Origin: a bacterium
GTDB lineage: Bacteria > Calescibacteriota > Calescibacteriia > Calescibacteriales > Calescibacteriaceae
DNA length: 35,081 bases
Assembly (NCBI GenBank): GCA_030550715.1
Contig: JAUQOU010000021.1
Location: forward strand, 1 to 35,081
Reading direction: 5' to 3'
In this document: positions 16,144-24,555 of the stretch, piece by piece
Layout of the letters: each line of letters starts with the position of its first letter
Position numbering within the stretch: position 1 is the stretch's first letter
Position numbers and translations under genes: made by a program
Notes under the pieces: model-generated
Databases searched by the model: none
Seen by the model: the letters and a program-made list of their open reading frames with translations, nothing else
Told to the model about the DNA's origin: nothing

Positions 16144-16149
16144 TTAAAT
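16144..16149 (+). promoter_or_regulatory. Putative -10 box 8 bases before ATG (leaderless-type start)
   Basis: TTAAAT ends 8 bases before the ATG at 16158; TATACT lies just upstream at 16138-16143 as an alternative. No Shine-Dalgarno sequence is present. Confidence 0.3.
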
Positions 16150-16157
16150 TTATTAGT

Positions 16158-17114
16158 ATGATTGAGATAAACACAAAGTCCAAAACAGAACCCCTTATAA
16201 AGCTTGAAGGAATAGTAAAGTATTATGGAGATAGGCTTGCAGTAGATGGAATAAGCTTTGAAGTTGGCAAGGGAGAAATTCTCGGATTCCTCGGTCCCAA
16301 CGGAGCAGGAAAAACCACAACAATGAGAATTATAACAGGATACATGCCGCCAACAAAAGGAAAAGTAGAAGTTTGCGGAATTGATGTCCTTGAAAAACCC
16401 GTAGAAGCTAAAAAACACATAGGATATCTACCCGAAAATCCTCCGGTGTACTCTGAAATGACCGTTATTTCGTATCTCAAATTCGTAGCAAAAATTAAAA
16501 GAGTCCCAAAAAACAAAATGAAAGAACGACTTGAGTTCGCAATAGAAAAATGTGGTCTCAAAGACGTGGTAAAAAGAATAATAGGAAATCTATCTCGTGG
16601 GTACAGACAAAGAGTAGGAATAGCACAGGCTATAATTCACGACCCGCAAGTGATGATATTTGATGAACCAACAGTAGGACTTGACCCTCAACAGGTAGTG
16701 GAGATCAGAAATCTCATAAAAGACATTTCAAAAGAAAAAACAGTTATTCTTTCAACACATATTTTGAGTGAAGTGATGAAAATATGCAACAGAGTTATTA
16801 TAATTTCAAACGGAAGGTTGGTTTTCTCAGCATATCTTGATGAGCTTGAAAAAATTGAAGGTAAAAGCAGAAGAACAAATTTGATCTTCTTTGAAAGGTC
16901 AAAGATGGAAAGAGCAAAAAGCATAATACAATCTAATGGAGTAGATATTTCAGAAAACGAAAGAGCGATCTCCTTCATAGCAGATAGAGAGAAAAGAAAC
17001 GAAATTATAGGAAAGCTCCTCAAAGAAAATATCATTCCAGATGAAATTACAGATGAAAAACCATCACTTGAAGAGATATATCTCAAAGTTGTAGGTGGAG
17101 CACATCAGGATTAG
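16158..17114 (+). CDS. ABC transporter ATP-binding protein (GldA/NatA-like, ABC-2 type)
   Basis: A 318-residue ATPase of the ABC-2 exporter/gliding (GldA, NatA, CcmA-like) group. Walker A is GPNGAGKT (46-53), the signature is LSRGYRQRVG (145 on, the variant usual in GldA-type proteins), Walker B ends in FDE (Glu170) and the switch histidine is His201 (STHIL). The C-terminal ~100 residues form the regulatory extension typical of ABC-2 ATPases. An ABC-2 permease gene normally follows, but here the next gene is on the other strand 40 bases away, so the partner must be encoded elsewhere. An upstream TTG in frame (16089) is rejected because the ATG at 16158 fits the family start. Confidence 0.9.
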   Translation: MIEINTKSKTEPLIKLEGIVKYYGDRLAVDGISFEVGKGEILGFLGPNGAGKTTTMRIITGYMPPTKGKVEVCGIDVLEKPVEAKKHIGYLPENPPVYSEMTVISYLKFVAKIKRVPKNKMKERLEFAIEKCGLKDVVKRIIGNLSRGYRQRVGIAQAIIHDPQVMIFDEPTVGLDPQQVVEIRNLIKDISKEKTVILSTHILSEVMKICNRVIIISNGRLVFSAYLDELEKIEGKSRRTNLIFFERSKMERAKSIIQSNGVDISENERAISFIADREKRNEIIGKLLKENIIPDEITDEKPSLEEIYLKVVGGAHQD

Positions 17115-17153
17115 ATAAAAATAGACATTATAAAAAATCAATCGTATAAGACA

Positions 17154-17891
17154 TCATGAAAAAATGAACTCTTCGAGTATCCTGTTGAACTCTTCGGGAT
17201 TTTCCATGTTGCTCAGATGTCCAACACCTTTTATTAATCTGAACTCTTTCTCTTTATCTCTTGCCATACTTTTCACAACATCTGGGGGAGAAAGAACATC
17301 TTTTTCTCCACCTATACACAACAATCTGCCGGGAAAAGTATTTATATACTTTTGATAATCTTGCCTTTCAGCCATGGCAAAGAGAGCTTTTTTCAGTCCA
17401 CCGAGGGATGCGGTTTTAGCCATCTGCAAAATCTCCTCTTTCAGAGAGCTTTCCGGAGGAACCAGATTTGGCAGATAAAAAGAAATAACCGGCTCAACGC
17501 TTTTGAGTTTATCTATCTCATCTATAAGCTTGAACCTTCTTTGCCTTGCTTCTTGTGTATCGGGAGAGCTTTTTGTGTTCGCCAGAACGAGAAAATCTGG
17601 TCTTACAACTTCTCTTTTTATGATTTCCATAGCAATGTATCCACCCATAGATAGTCCCACAATGCACACCTTCGCACCCTCTGATGTTTTCAAAATTATG
17701 TCTTCCGCAAATTTCGCATAGTCAGAAAGAGATGGATTTTCAGGTATGCTATCATCAGATACTCCACCGAAACCCGGGAAATTTATAGCAACACATCTTA
17801 CTTTCGGAGAAAAATATCTTATCTGCTCTCGCCACATATTTGAATTCAAAGGAAAAGCATGAAAAAAGTAAATGACCCACCTTTCACCCAT
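17154..17891 (-). CDS. Alpha/beta hydrolase
   Basis: A 245-residue hydrolase with the complete triad in the expected places: Ser81 in the nucleophile elbow GLSMGG, Asp198 in GGEKDVLSPP and His225 in KGVGHLSNMENPEEF. HAFP at 11-14 is the HGFP-like oxyanion-hole motif. The closest well-known pattern is the 3-oxoadipate enol-lactonase/esterase group, but the substrate cannot be predicted. There is no signal peptide. The ATG at 17891 has no clear Shine-Dalgarno sequence. The gene converges with the ABC ATPase, 39 bases apart, and lies downstream of the PilO-like gene by 66 bases. Confidence 0.85.
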   Translation of the reverse strand: MGERWVIYFFHAFPLNSNMWREQIRYFSPKVRCVAINFPGFGGVSDDSIPENPSLSDYAKFAEDIILKTSEGAKVCIVGLSMGGYIAMEIIKREVVRPDFLVLANTKSSPDTQEARQRRFKLIDEIDKLKSVEPVISFYLPNLVPPESSLKEEILQMAKTASLGGLKKALFAMAERQDYQKYINTFPGRLLCIGGEKDVLSPPDVVKSMARDKEKEFRLIKGVGHLSNMENPEEFNRILEEFIFS

Positions 17892-17957
17892 AATACAAAA
17901 CTCTTTAAACCTTCAAAAGATTTTTGATAAATCTTTAAGAAATTTTTGTCGGGAAAC

Positions 17958-18461
17958 TTATAGTTCCTCGGAAAACCTTCTGACCTCAAAGGAGATCTCT
18001 GCTCTCAATCCTCTCTTATCTCTCTCAAGCTTCAAGCTCTCTATATATACGAAAAAAGGAGATTTACTCAGATAATCTAAAAATGATACGAAATCAGCAA
18101 AATTTGTATATAAAACAACACGAGAAGAATATGAATATGAGCAGATTTTATCTTGACACTCTTCATTTCCGATCTCTTTTTCTTCTCTCTCTATCTCGTC
18201 AAACCAATCGGTTATTTTGAAATCTTGAATGTTTTTCAACCTTGTTCTGAAAACCTTCAGTTTTTCACCGACCTCTTCGGCAAATTTTTTTCTCTGCTTG
18301 AGTTCCTCATATTGATTTTGCAGTTCCCTCAACTTACGAGAAGAATCATAATAATTTTCAAGCGCAGGAAAAATGAAAAATCTGATACATAGTATAGAAT
18401 TCAAAAGAGTCAAAAGTATAAATGTTCTTTTTGAAAACAAATTTTTTATATCAGCTCTCAC
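17958..18461 (-). CDS. PilO/GspM-like membrane protein (tentative)
   Basis: The proposed GTG start at 18461 gives a 167-residue protein with a short basic cytoplasmic tail, one membrane helix (TFILLTLLNSILCIRFFIFPAL), a coiled-coil stretch (SRKLRELQNQYEELKQRKKF) and a C-terminal alpha/beta domain with FADFVSFLDYLSKSPFFVYIESLKL. This is the layout of PilO, GspM and similar secretin-system inner-membrane proteins, in which the FxxFLxxLxxxPxxxxxxxLxL pattern marks the ferredoxin-like domain. No internal ATG exists; the frame extends to an ATG at 18596, but that would overlap pgsA by 100 bases. No pilM, pilN or pilQ is adjacent. Two cysteines (ECQDKIC) lie in the domain. Confidence 0.55.
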   Translation of the reverse strand: MRADIKNLFSKRTFILLTLLNSILCIRFFIFPALENYYDSSRKLRELQNQYEELKQRKKFAEEVGEKLKVFRTRLKNIQDFKITDWFDEIEREEKEIGNEECQDKICSYSYSSRVVLYTNFADFVSFLDYLSKSPFFVYIESLKLERDKRGLRAEISFEVRRFSEEL

Positions 18462-18493
18462 AACAGGAAAATAAATTAATAAAACCAGATAAA

Positions 18494-19144
18494 TTATGAA
18501 TCTTTTTGTATTTTTGAGCTTTTTGATAAATTCAATTTTTCTTTCTGAAACTTGCTTATGTATTCCACTCCGCTGATGACAGAGAAGATAAAGCATAGTA
18601 TGAGAAAAACATCTCCGACAAAGCTCGCAGATATTCCAAAGTACTCGTCTTTTAGTATATAAGCTGATACAGAGATATTGCCGAAGAAAGTTTTAATCTT
18701 TGCAGTTGATGAGCTTTTTATATGAATTCCATACATTTCTGCAATAGCTCGCAGACCAAGAACAAAAATCTCTCTGATGATAACAATAAGCGAAGCTATA
18801 ATAGGAACCTTTTGCAAATAAATAATAACAACAAGGACTGATATAAAAAGCACCTTATCTGCAACGGGGTCTAATATATCTCCCTCTGACTTCGTTTTTC
18901 CCTCAACACTCTCCTTTTTCAGATTTTTATCTTTCCTTCTTGATATAAAACCATCTACAAGGTCTGTTAATGCAAAAAAAACATAGAAAAAAAACACAAC
19001 TTCTCTTTTGATGTCATACAGCAACATGAGAGAGACAATAAATGCCCCAAAAATCCTTGAATATGTAAAAATGTTTTCAGCCCTCACAATTGCGACTTTA
19101 CTTATTCCAATGGGAATTTTTGTTTTCTCTGTTATCTTTTTCAA
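18494..19144 (-). CDS. pgsA: CDP-alcohol phosphatidyltransferase (phosphatidylglycerophosphate synthase-like)
   Basis: Membrane enzyme transferring a phosphatidyl group from CDP-diacylglycerol to glycerol-3-phosphate in phosphatidylglycerol synthesis. The family motif is present as DLVDGFISRR ... GDILDPVADK, but with an insertion of about 15 charged residues between the DG..R and G...D...D halves, where most members have only a few. Further support comes from the N-terminal NIFTYSRIFGAF, from VIIREIFVLGLRAIA and from STAKIKTFF. The TTG at 19144 gives 216 residues; a GTG at 19087 would begin exactly at the usual family start (RAENIFTYSR) and may be the true start. PgsA fits better than PssA because of its size and the REIFV segment. 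The gene lies between rpoH-like and the PilO-like gene on the same strand. Confidence 0.82.
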   Translation of the reverse strand: MKKITEKTKIPIGISKVAIVRAENIFTYSRIFGAFIVSLMLLYDIKREVVFFFYVFFALTDLVDGFISRRKDKNLKKESVEGKTKSEGDILDPVADKVLFISVLVVIIYLQKVPIIASLIVIIREIFVLGLRAIAEMYGIHIKSSSTAKIKTFFGNISVSAYILKDEYFGISASFVGDVFLILCFIFSVISGVEYISKFQKEKLNLSKSSKIQKDS

Positions 19145-19219
19145 AAAACTATCCCAAAAACCTATGTATTATTTATTTTTGCCTAACAATGAAACAGAGG
19201 GAGAATGCAAGATAACAGA

Positions 19220-20497
19220 TTATAAATTTTTCAGATCAAAAAAAGATGTTGTCTCTGGTTCAACTTTGGAAGAACTTCTTCTTCCTCTTTTCTTTTTCTT
19301 TTTTGTAGCTTGTTCGATCATTCTCATAAGTTCCATCTCTTCTTTGCTTCTTCTTTTTCTTCTGACTTTATCTTTAAGGGTATCTATTCGGAAGTTTTTA
19401 GCGTATTGAGCGAGTGCAGACCTTAATTTCTGGAAAGCTCTCTTTTCAATTTGCCTTATTCTTTCCTTTGAAATTTTGAGCTCATCAGATAGCTCTTTCA
19501 AAGTTTTGGGTTTTGGAATAAGATACCTCTGCTGTATAACCTGTCTTTCCTGCGAAGTAAGGTTCAAAAAAGCGTCGTTCAATCTTTTATATATGAATTC
19601 TCTTGCGTTCTCAACCTCAACTCTGAAAAGAGGATCATATGTCTCATCTGCTTTGAGTATATCTGCGAGCTTTAAGCTACCTTCATCATCTTGCGGGCTA
19701 TCAAGAGATATATCTCTTGACCTCACTCTCGCACCCATGAACTTTATTTTCTCTTCATCAACTCCCAATCTTTCCGCTTGCATCTGAATATCTTCTTCGC
19801 GTGTCTCATCTCTTATTTTGAAGATATTGGCAAAAATTCTTCTCTCATCTTGGGTAGTGCCGAGCTTAACAACGGAGAAATTAGAAAGAATGTAGTTGTG
19901 TATAAAAGCTTTTATCCAATACGAAGCATAGGAGATAAATTTCACTCCTTTATTAGGGTTGAATTTTCTTATAGCGAAGAGAAGACCTATAACTCCTTCT
20001 GAAACGAGGTCTTCTATTGGAACGCCCCAGTTCTTGTAATCAAGAGCTATTTTTATAACAAATCTCATGTTCGCAAGAGCCAACTTCTTTGCTGCCTCCC
20101 TATCTTTATACTTTATAAATCTCATCGCCAATCTCTTCTCTTCCTCTGGCTTCAAAAGCGGATACTTTGATATCTCTTTCAGAAGGTAAGAGAAAGGAGT
20201 TTTCACCGAACTATCTATCTTTTCTTTGCTACCTGAATCAATTCTTTTTATGCCCTCTGCGGATTTTCTTCTTGTTGAAAATATACCTTTTGAGAGGATG
20301 TCGTCTATCAGAGCTTCTGCATAAGATATACCATCTTTTTCCGCTGATGTATCTTGTAAAGAGCCATTATTATTCTGCTCATCTGATTTGGCAACCTTGC
20401 CTTCCTTCTCCTTATATACTTTTTCCCCTTTTGTTTTTTTCTCTTTTTCCTCTCCCCCTTTGCTTTTTTCTTTCTTCTGTTTTTCCTTTTCTCTCAT
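19220..20497 (-). CDS. rpoH: RNA polymerase sigma factor, RpoH (sigma-32)-like, with long charged tails
   Basis: The central ~280 residues are a sigma-70 family core. Region 2 reads LALANMRFVIKIALDYKNWGVPIEDLVSEGVIGLLFAIRKF and continues with FISYASYWIKAFIHNYILSNFSVVKLGTT, and region 4.2 is TLKELSDELKISKERIRQIEKRAFQKL. The path through VKLGTTQDERRIFANIFKIRD resembles the RpoH box region, so a heat-shock-type sigma is the best guess, though another alternative sigma is possible. The core is flanked by an N-terminal ~95-residue Lys/Glu-rich low-complexity region and a C-terminal ~55-residue basic tail (KDKVRRKRRSKEE, KKKKRGRRSSS), both absent from typical RpoH (about 285 residues). The ATG at 20497 starts the low-complexity region; no Shine-Dalgarno sequence is evident. 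Confidence 0.85.
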   Translation of the reverse strand: MREKEKQKKEKSKGGEEKEKKTKGEKVYKEKEGKVAKSDEQNNNGSLQDTSAEKDGISYAEALIDDILSKGIFSTRRKSAEGIKRIDSGSKEKIDSSVKTPFSYLLKEISKYPLLKPEEEKRLAMRFIKYKDREAAKKLALANMRFVIKIALDYKNWGVPIEDLVSEGVIGLLFAIRKFNPNKGVKFISYASYWIKAFIHNYILSNFSVVKLGTTQDERRIFANIFKIRDETREEDIQMQAERLGVDEEKIKFMGARVRSRDISLDSPQDDEGSLKLADILKADETYDPLFRVEVENAREFIYKRLNDAFLNLTSQERQVIQQRYLIPKPKTLKELSDELKISKERIRQIEKRAFQKLRSALAQYAKNFRIDTLKDKVRRKRRSKEEMELMRMIEQATKKKKKRGRRSSSKVEPETTSFFDLKNL

Positions 20498-20611
20498 AAA
20501 ATTTGTAAAATTTGATAAAAATAAGCAAAGTAAATATTAAAATACATAAAATCAGAAGAAAAATTTATCTTCTTTTACAAAACCAAAACTATTTAATTTT
20601 AACAATGTTAT

Positions 20612-21676
20612 TTATTGTAGAAGCATTTTACGAAAATTTTTACAAAATGCAAGTATATCATTTTTTTTGCCTATGCTAACTCTCAAAAATTCAGGAAATC
20701 CATAAGCAGCCATATCTCTCACAAATATCCCTTTTCTTCTTAATTCGTCTTTTACATCTTTTTTCTTAACCCGAAAGAAGATAAAGTTAGCCCATGAACC
20801 AACAAAAAATACATCCATATCACCGAAAAATTTTTCAAGAATCGTCATACCATCAAGATTATTTCTAAGCGTTTTCAAAATGTGTTTTTTATCAGATAGT
20901 GCTGACTCACCTGCTAAAATAGCAAAATAATTGACATTAAACGGAGGTTTTATCTCGTTCTCTATCTCGTGAGAAAAAGAAGATATGAGATACCCTAACC
21001 TTAATCCTGCAAGTCCGAAAACCTTTGAAAATGTTCTTGTAACGAAGATATTATCTTCTTTTGATATGTGCAGAGCACTCCTGTAATCATCTCCGCGCCA
21101 CCCCTTTTTATTGAGAAAGTAGGCAAACTCAAAATACGCCTCATCTGAAAGAACAAAAATGCCATCTCCACAAAGATTCAAAAAACTTTCGTAATCTCTG
21201 AAAGGAATTATCTTACCCGTTGGATTTATAGGATTTGAAAAGCAGATGATAGCGGGTTTATTTTTTCTGGCTACATCAAGAGTGCTTTCTAAATCATAAC
21301 CGTAATCTTTGAGCTTTACCTTCACAACCTTCAATCCCAGAGACCTTGCGCAATACTCATAAAAAGCAAAAGTCCCCTCGCCAGTTATAACCGTAAGATT
21401 TGGATGCTTTCTCATCAGAAACTTGAAAACAAACTCGATCGCCTCGTCCGACCCATTACCGAAAACAATCTGTCTTTCATCAATATTGATGCCCTGATAA
21501 GAGAGAACCTTTACAAGTTTCCTTTTGAGATTAGAATAATCAGAAGGATAGAAATTAGCGTTTTTCAGAGCTAACCTCAATCTCCTTAAAGCAAGGGGAG
21601 ATGGACCAAATGGATTTATATTTGAGTTCAGAAAAATTCCCTTACCTGAATACTTTTCTGCAAAAGGATAACCCAT
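20612..21676 (-). CDS. hisC: Histidinol-phosphate aminotransferase
   Basis: PLP fold-type I aminotransferase of 354 residues that converts imidazole-acetol phosphate and glutamate to histidinol phosphate in histidine synthesis. Visible markers are NSNINPFGPSPLALRRL at the start, FGNGSDEAIEFVF, SNPINPTGKIIPF (148-159), SDEAYFEF, the Schiff-base Lys218 in RTFSKVFGLAGLRLGY, and a C-terminal LRVSIG holding the substrate-binding arginine. Some members act on aromatic amino acids or as CobD-like decarboxylases. No his genes are adjacent. The ATG is 30 bases after the aconitase stop, so the pair may be co-transcribed; a TAAAAAT box 7 bases upstream could also give a separate leaderless start. Confidence 0.87.
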   Translation of the reverse strand: MGYPFAEKYSGKGIFLNSNINPFGPSPLALRRLRLALKNANFYPSDYSNLKRKLVKVLSYQGINIDERQIVFGNGSDEAIEFVFKFLMRKHPNLTVITGEGTFAFYEYCARSLGLKVVKVKLKDYGYDLESTLDVARKNKPAIICFSNPINPTGKIIPFRDYESFLNLCGDGIFVLSDEAYFEFAYFLNKKGWRGDDYRSALHISKEDNIFVTRTFSKVFGLAGLRLGYLISSFSHEIENEIKPPFNVNYFAILAGESALSDKKHILKTLRNNLDGMTILEKFFGDMDVFFVGSWANFIFFRVKKKDVKDELRRKGIFVRDMAAYGFPEFLRVSIGKKNDILAFCKNFRKMLLQ

Positions 21677-21706
21677 AAGTTCTATTTTTATTCGAGAATT
21701 TTGAAG

Positions 21707-24361
21707 TTATGTTTTTGATAGCTTCTTACGATTGCGTTCCAGAATTTTTCTGAGGACATAAGGTAAAATACCACCGTGCTTTATATATTCAAGTTCAACC
21801 TTTGTATTTACCTTTACGATAACTTTAATTTTCTCGCGTGAGCCATCTTCACGAACCATTTCAATCTCTAACTCTTTGCCTGGCTCAATCTGAGATAATG
21901 GGATATTAAAAACCTCTTTTCCGGTAAGTTTGAGTTCTTTTGATGACTTATCTTTGAGCTGAAGTGGAACAACCCCCATACATACGAGATTGCTTCTATG
22001 AATTGTTTCAAAACTCTCTGCTATTACTGCTTTTACACCGAGAAGTTGAGTTCCCTTTGCAGCCCAATCACGAGAGCTCCCAGCTCCGTATTCCTTACCA
22101 GCTACAACCAAAAGAGGAATATTATTTTTCTTATATAGTTCCGATGCGTCAAAAACAGAAACCTCTTTTTCTCCTAAAAATAAAGTATATCCTCCCTCTT
22201 TTCTCCCCCCAAGGAGTAGATTTTTCAATCTCGTATTAGCAAAAGTTCCTCTGACCATAACTTCCCAGTTTCCTCTTCTTGCTCCATAAGTGTTGAAGTC
22301 CTCCTTTTTCACACCACGCTCAATAAGATAATTTCCTGCGGGAGAGTCCTTAGGAATAGAACCAGCAGGAGAAATATGATCTGTTGTGACGGTATCTCCG
22401 AGCCACAGAAGAACTCTTGCTCCCAATATATTCTCAATAGGTTTTGGTTCATCTGAAAAGTCATCAAAAAAAGGCGGTGGCTTTATATATGTTGAATTTG
22501 GGTCCCACTCAAATGTATCACCTTTGGGAGAAGGGAGGGACTTCCACTCCTCATTTCCCTCAAAAATGTTTGAATATTTTTCCCTGAAAAGCTCGGGAGA
22601 AACTTCGTTCATGCACCTCCTTATTTCTTCATCTGATGGCCAAATGTCTTTTAGAAAAACGGGGATTCCATTAGGGTCAAAGCCGATCGGCTCATCGTTG
22701 GGGTCAATTATTTTTCCAGCAAGAGCAAATGCGACAACAAGCGGTGGAGACATAAGGAAGTTAGACCTTGCCATAAGATGAATCCTTGCTTCAAAGTTTC
22801 TGTTCCCACTCAAAACCGCAACACAGTTCAGGTTATTTTCACGGATTGCTTCTTCAATCTTTGAGTTTATAGGTCCTGAGTTTCCGATGCAAACTGTACA
22901 TCCATAACCTGTTATATGAAATCCCAACGCTTCAAGATAAGGTAGGAGTTTTAACCTTTTGAGGTATTCTGTGACAACGCGCGAGCCCGGTGCGTTTGAT
23001 GTTTTGACCCAGGGAGGAGTCCTCAGCCCTCTTTCAACAGCTTTTTTAGCAAGAAGTCCAGCACCTATCATGAGATAAGGATTAGATGTGTTCGTGCAAC
23101 TTGTTATAGCAGCTATTATTATTGAGCCATCTTTGATTTTATATTTTCCGCTATCTAACTCAACTTCTACCTCTTTCGGTTCCCGACCCAAAGTTTCGTA
23201 AAATCTTTTCTTTATGTCCTTGAGCTCTACTTTATCGTGAGGACGAGAGGGACCGGCAACCGTTGGCTCAATCTCCGAAAGATCTACTTCAACAACTTCG
23301 TCATACTCCACACTATCAGAATTAGAGTAATCTTGAAACAGCATGTTTTCTTTAAGATATGCCGAAACAATCTCAATATGTTTCTTCGGTCTTCCCGTAA
23401 TGTAAAGGTAATTTATTGTTTCTTGATCTACCGGAAAAAAGGCACATCTTGCACCGTACTCAGGACACATATTTGATATCGTTGCTCTATCAGCAAGAGA
23501 GAGGTTTTTTACTCCTTCGCCGAAAAATTCAACAAATTTATCAACTACTCCCCTTTTCCTGAGAGTATAAGTCAAAAAAAGCACTATATCTGTTGAGGTT
23601 ATATAAGGTTTTGGTTTCCCCTTCAATCTTACTCCAACGACTTCAGGGATTGTGATATAGTATGGTTCTCCGAGCATAACTGCTTCTGCTTCTATACCAC
23701 CTACCCCCCAGCCCAAAACCCCAAGAGCATTTATCATTGTGGTATGAGAGTCAGTACCAAGCAGAGTATCAGGGAAGAGAACTTTGTTTTTTCCGTATTT
23801 TTGCACCATAACAACATCGGCAAGGAACTCCAGGTTAACCTGATGAATTATGCCGGCACCTGGGGGTATAACTCTGAAATTTTCGAAAGCGTTTTGCGCC
23901 CATTTCAAAAAAATGTATCTTTCTCTATTTCTTTCAAATTCTTTTTTTATGTTAAGTTCAAGAGCGAGAGATGAGCCAAAGTAATCAACTTGAACAGAGT
24001 GATCTATCACAAGGTCGCATCTTTTTATTGGGTTTATTATCTTCGGGTCGTACCCCATTTTTTTCACGGTATCTCTCATCACAGCTAAATCTGTAATAAG
24101 TGGTATCCCTGTAAAATCCTGCAATATAACTCTTTCCGGATAGAATGGTATTTCCTGTCCCACCTTTCTTTCAATCAGAGAGTCAATATGATTTTTCTCT
24201 ACGACTTTTCCGTTATCTTTTATGTGATAGCGGAGCAGGTTTTCAAGGAGAACCCGCAAAGAGAATGGAAGTTTTTTAATTTTATCTTCACCAAGAGCCC
24301 TGATTGAAAAAAATTTATACTCTTTGCCATTTATAAAAAGTTTTTTTTCAGCTTCAAGCAT
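21707..24361 (-). CDS. acnA: Aconitate hydratase A
   Basis: Citrate/isocitrate isomerase of the TCA cycle, 884 residues, the size of the AcnA/IRP1 family. The three cysteines that bind the [4Fe-4S] cluster are Cys422 (SCTNTSNP), Cys488 and Cys491 (GYGCTVCIGNSGPI). Other family signatures are GVGGIEAEAVMLGEPYY, DTLLGTDSHTTMINALGVLGWGVG in two steps from 198, and the swivel-domain GAGSSRDWAAKGTQLLGVKAVIAESFE. No key residue is missing. The ATG at 24361 has no Shine-Dalgarno sequence; TAAAAT lies 6 bases before it and a 13-base palindrome just beyond. It is the only TCA enzyme gene in the window and is divergent from the cytochrome c peroxidase gene. Confidence 0.96.
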   Translation of the reverse strand: MLEAEKKLFINGKEYKFFSIRALGEDKIKKLPFSLRVLLENLLRYHIKDNGKVVEKNHIDSLIERKVGQEIPFYPERVILQDFTGIPLITDLAVMRDTVKKMGYDPKIINPIKRCDLVIDHSVQVDYFGSSLALELNIKKEFERNRERYIFLKWAQNAFENFRVIPPGAGIIHQVNLEFLADVVMVQKYGKNKVLFPDTLLGTDSHTTMINALGVLGWGVGGIEAEAVMLGEPYYITIPEVVGVRLKGKPKPYITSTDIVLFLTYTLRKRGVVDKFVEFFGEGVKNLSLADRATISNMCPEYGARCAFFPVDQETINYLYITGRPKKHIEIVSAYLKENMLFQDYSNSDSVEYDEVVEVDLSEIEPTVAGPSRPHDKVELKDIKKRFYETLGREPKEVEVELDSGKYKIKDGSIIIAAITSCTNTSNPYLMIGAGLLAKKAVERGLRTPPWVKTSNAPGSRVVTEYLKRLKLLPYLEALGFHITGYGCTVCIGNSGPINSKIEEAIRENNLNCVAVLSGNRNFEARIHLMARSNFLMSPPLVVAFALAGKIIDPNDEPIGFDPNGIPVFLKDIWPSDEEIRRCMNEVSPELFREKYSNIFEGNEEWKSLPSPKGDTFEWDPNSTYIKPPPFFDDFSDEPKPIENILGARVLLWLGDTVTTDHISPAGSIPKDSPAGNYLIERGVKKEDFNTYGARRGNWEVMVRGTFANTRLKNLLLGGRKEGGYTLFLGEKEVSVFDASELYKKNNIPLLVVAGKEYGAGSSRDWAAKGTQLLGVKAVIAESFETIHRSNLVCMGVVPLQLKDKSSKELKLTGKEVFNIPLSQIEPGKELEIEMVREDGSREKIKVIVKVNTKVELEYIKHGGILPYVLRKILERNRKKLSKT

Positions 24362-24367
24362 ACAAAC

Positions 24368-24396
24368 ATTTTAAGAGCATAAAAATCAATTTGATT
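24368..24396 (-). promoter_or_regulatory. Putative acnA promoter element with adjacent palindromic operator
   Basis: Reading on the - strand, TAAAAT (24373-24368) lies 6 bases before the acnA ATG. Ten bases further upstream, 24384-24396 is the perfect palindrome AATCAA-T-TTGATT. Its position in the -35 region would suit a repressor or activator site. Both elements are read from sequence only, in a ~190-base AT-rich divergent intergenic region. Confidence 0.35.
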
Positions 24397-24537
24397 AAAA
24401 GTGCAAAAATGACAAAAAAGAGATCAAAAACACAAAGATATTAATCTGTTAAGAAAAATTCTCAAATAGAAAGATTTTTCATTTTTTCAAAATATATGAT
24501 CTTTGTCTTAAAATTTTATATAGTTTTTATCGAAAAT

Positions 24538-24546
24538 AAAGGAGGT
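24538..24546 (+). promoter_or_regulatory. Strong Shine-Dalgarno sequence for the cytochrome c peroxidase
   Basis: AAAGGAGGT lies 9 bases before the ATG at 24556 and decides that start over an in-frame ATG at 24496, which would put it inside the coding region and spoil the signal peptide. Confidence 0.85.
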
Positions 24547-24555
24547 AATCAAAGT

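Noticed and set aside
16089-16157. Upstream in-frame extension of the ABC ATPase
   Set aside because: It starts at a TTG without a ribosome binding site, and the family start matches the ATG at 16158.
22681-22692. Perfect 12-base palindrome AGCCGATCGGCT
   Set aside because: It is inside the aconitase coding sequence, with codons fitting the protein; another CCGATCGG occurs in the OmpA gene, so it looks like a chance site.
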